In this document: one piece after another, positions 63,952-64,000 of the stretch
Layout: every line of letters starts with the position of its first letter
How positions within the stretch are numbered: position 1 is the stretch's first letter
Assembly: GCA_963664035.2 (NCBI GenBank)
Contig: OY760867.2
Span: 2,418,001-2,482,000, forward strand
Direction of reading: 5' to 3'
Length of the DNA stretch: 64,000 bases
From: G958296245 sp963664035
GTDB lineage: Bacteria > Chloroflexota > Dehalococcoidia > Lucifugimonadales > G958296245
The notes under the pieces: model-generated
Told to the model about the DNA's origin: nothing
Database searches by the model: none
The model's input: the letters and a program-made list of their open reading frames with translations, nothing else
Translations under genes and position numbers: made by a program

Positions 63952-64000
63952 TTAGCTGCTTAGGAACTCCATCAGCGCGTTGGCGATGACCACGTGCCCG
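63952..64000 (-). CDS. C-terminal end of a protein cut by the window edge
   Basis: The minus strand is open from the window end to a TAA at 63952-63954, reading GHVVIANALMEFLSS. This resembles the last helix of alpha/beta hydrolases (G-H ... xANALxEFL), but 15 residues cannot prove it. Confidence 0.4.
   Translation of the reverse strand, partial: GHVVIANALMEFLSS

Overview
ORGANISM. The window is high in G+C (about two thirds by eye), with dense, mostly short-gapped genes. The gene mix points to a member of the Chloroflexota, most likely a SAR202/Dehalococcoidia-like marine or sponge-associated lineage. This rests on a canonical T-box leader in front of trpS, an F420 ligase (cofE), and an accessory load of Gfo/Idh/MocA dehydrogenases, SDRs, enolase-superfamily dehydratase, type 2 malate/lactate dehydrogenase, PhyH dioxygenase, sulfatase, Asp-box propellers, Uma2 nucleases and DUF1501/DUF1800 proteins. 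The assignment is inference from gene content; no rRNA is present. The only RNA gene of a standard class is tRNA-Lys(CTT) at the right end.

LAYOUT. 1-8.6 kb: SDRs, an Asp-box sialidase-like protein, a truncated SDR, a promoter-terminator unit that looks like a small RNA, an APS reductase (cysH), an orphan DUF433 protein, a propeller/methyltransferase pair, four 72-bp repeats, a cyclophilin-fold protein and a GH32-like protein lacking its acid/base Glu. 8.6-15.5 kb: duplicated Uma2 genes, a membrane protein, an acyl-CoA ligase with an Ldh-type dehydrogenase, a small Cys-rich protein, and cofE. 15.5-19.3 kb: a metG-polyprenyl synthase-cofE operon split by an IS630 element landing in a stop codon. 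19.3-23.1 kb: two paralogous leucine-rich-repeat lipoproteins. 23.2-27.6 kb: T-box-trpS, trpE, recR, recO. 27.8-36.2 kb: SDR, GNAT, an AT-richer ParA two-gene cassette, sulfatase, methyltransferase, Gfo/Idh. 36.2-37.3 kb: the second IS630 copy, inverted. 37.4-45.5 kb: monooxygenase-fold protein, class V aminotransferase, second Asp-box protein, a DUF5678-epimerase-MntA-HepT operon and a lone RND permease. 45.6-51.1 kb: a sugar-acid style cluster (two cupins, three Gfo/Idh, one galactonate-dehydratase-like enolase). 51.2-56.1 kb: a decaying stretch with a MITE-split PLD/NTPase gene, a glycosyltransferase broken at a C9 tract, a BrnA-like antitoxin altered by a 22-bp duplication, DUF4926, DUF6883 and YdeI-like genes. 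56.1-64 kb: NHL propeller, DUF1501/DUF1800 pair, cupredoxin lipoprotein, ychF, YkvA-like, holA, PhyH, tRNA-Lys.

HOW IT FITS TOGETHER. Housekeeping blocks (metG, prenyl synthase, cofE, trpS, trpE, recR/recO, ychF, holA) sit among carbohydrate and sugar-acid catabolism genes. The intergenic DNA is full of small non-autonomous repeats: at least six families, several touching stop codons or inserted in genes. The most striking observations are genes whose broken state can be reversed on paper: excising 127 bp rejoins a 675-residue PLD-nuclease/P-loop NTPase, removing one C rejoins a GT39-like glycosyltransferase, and removing one 22-bp unit restores a standard BrnA-like start. The PLD/NTPase gene and the ParA cassette are the best candidates for undescribed systems.
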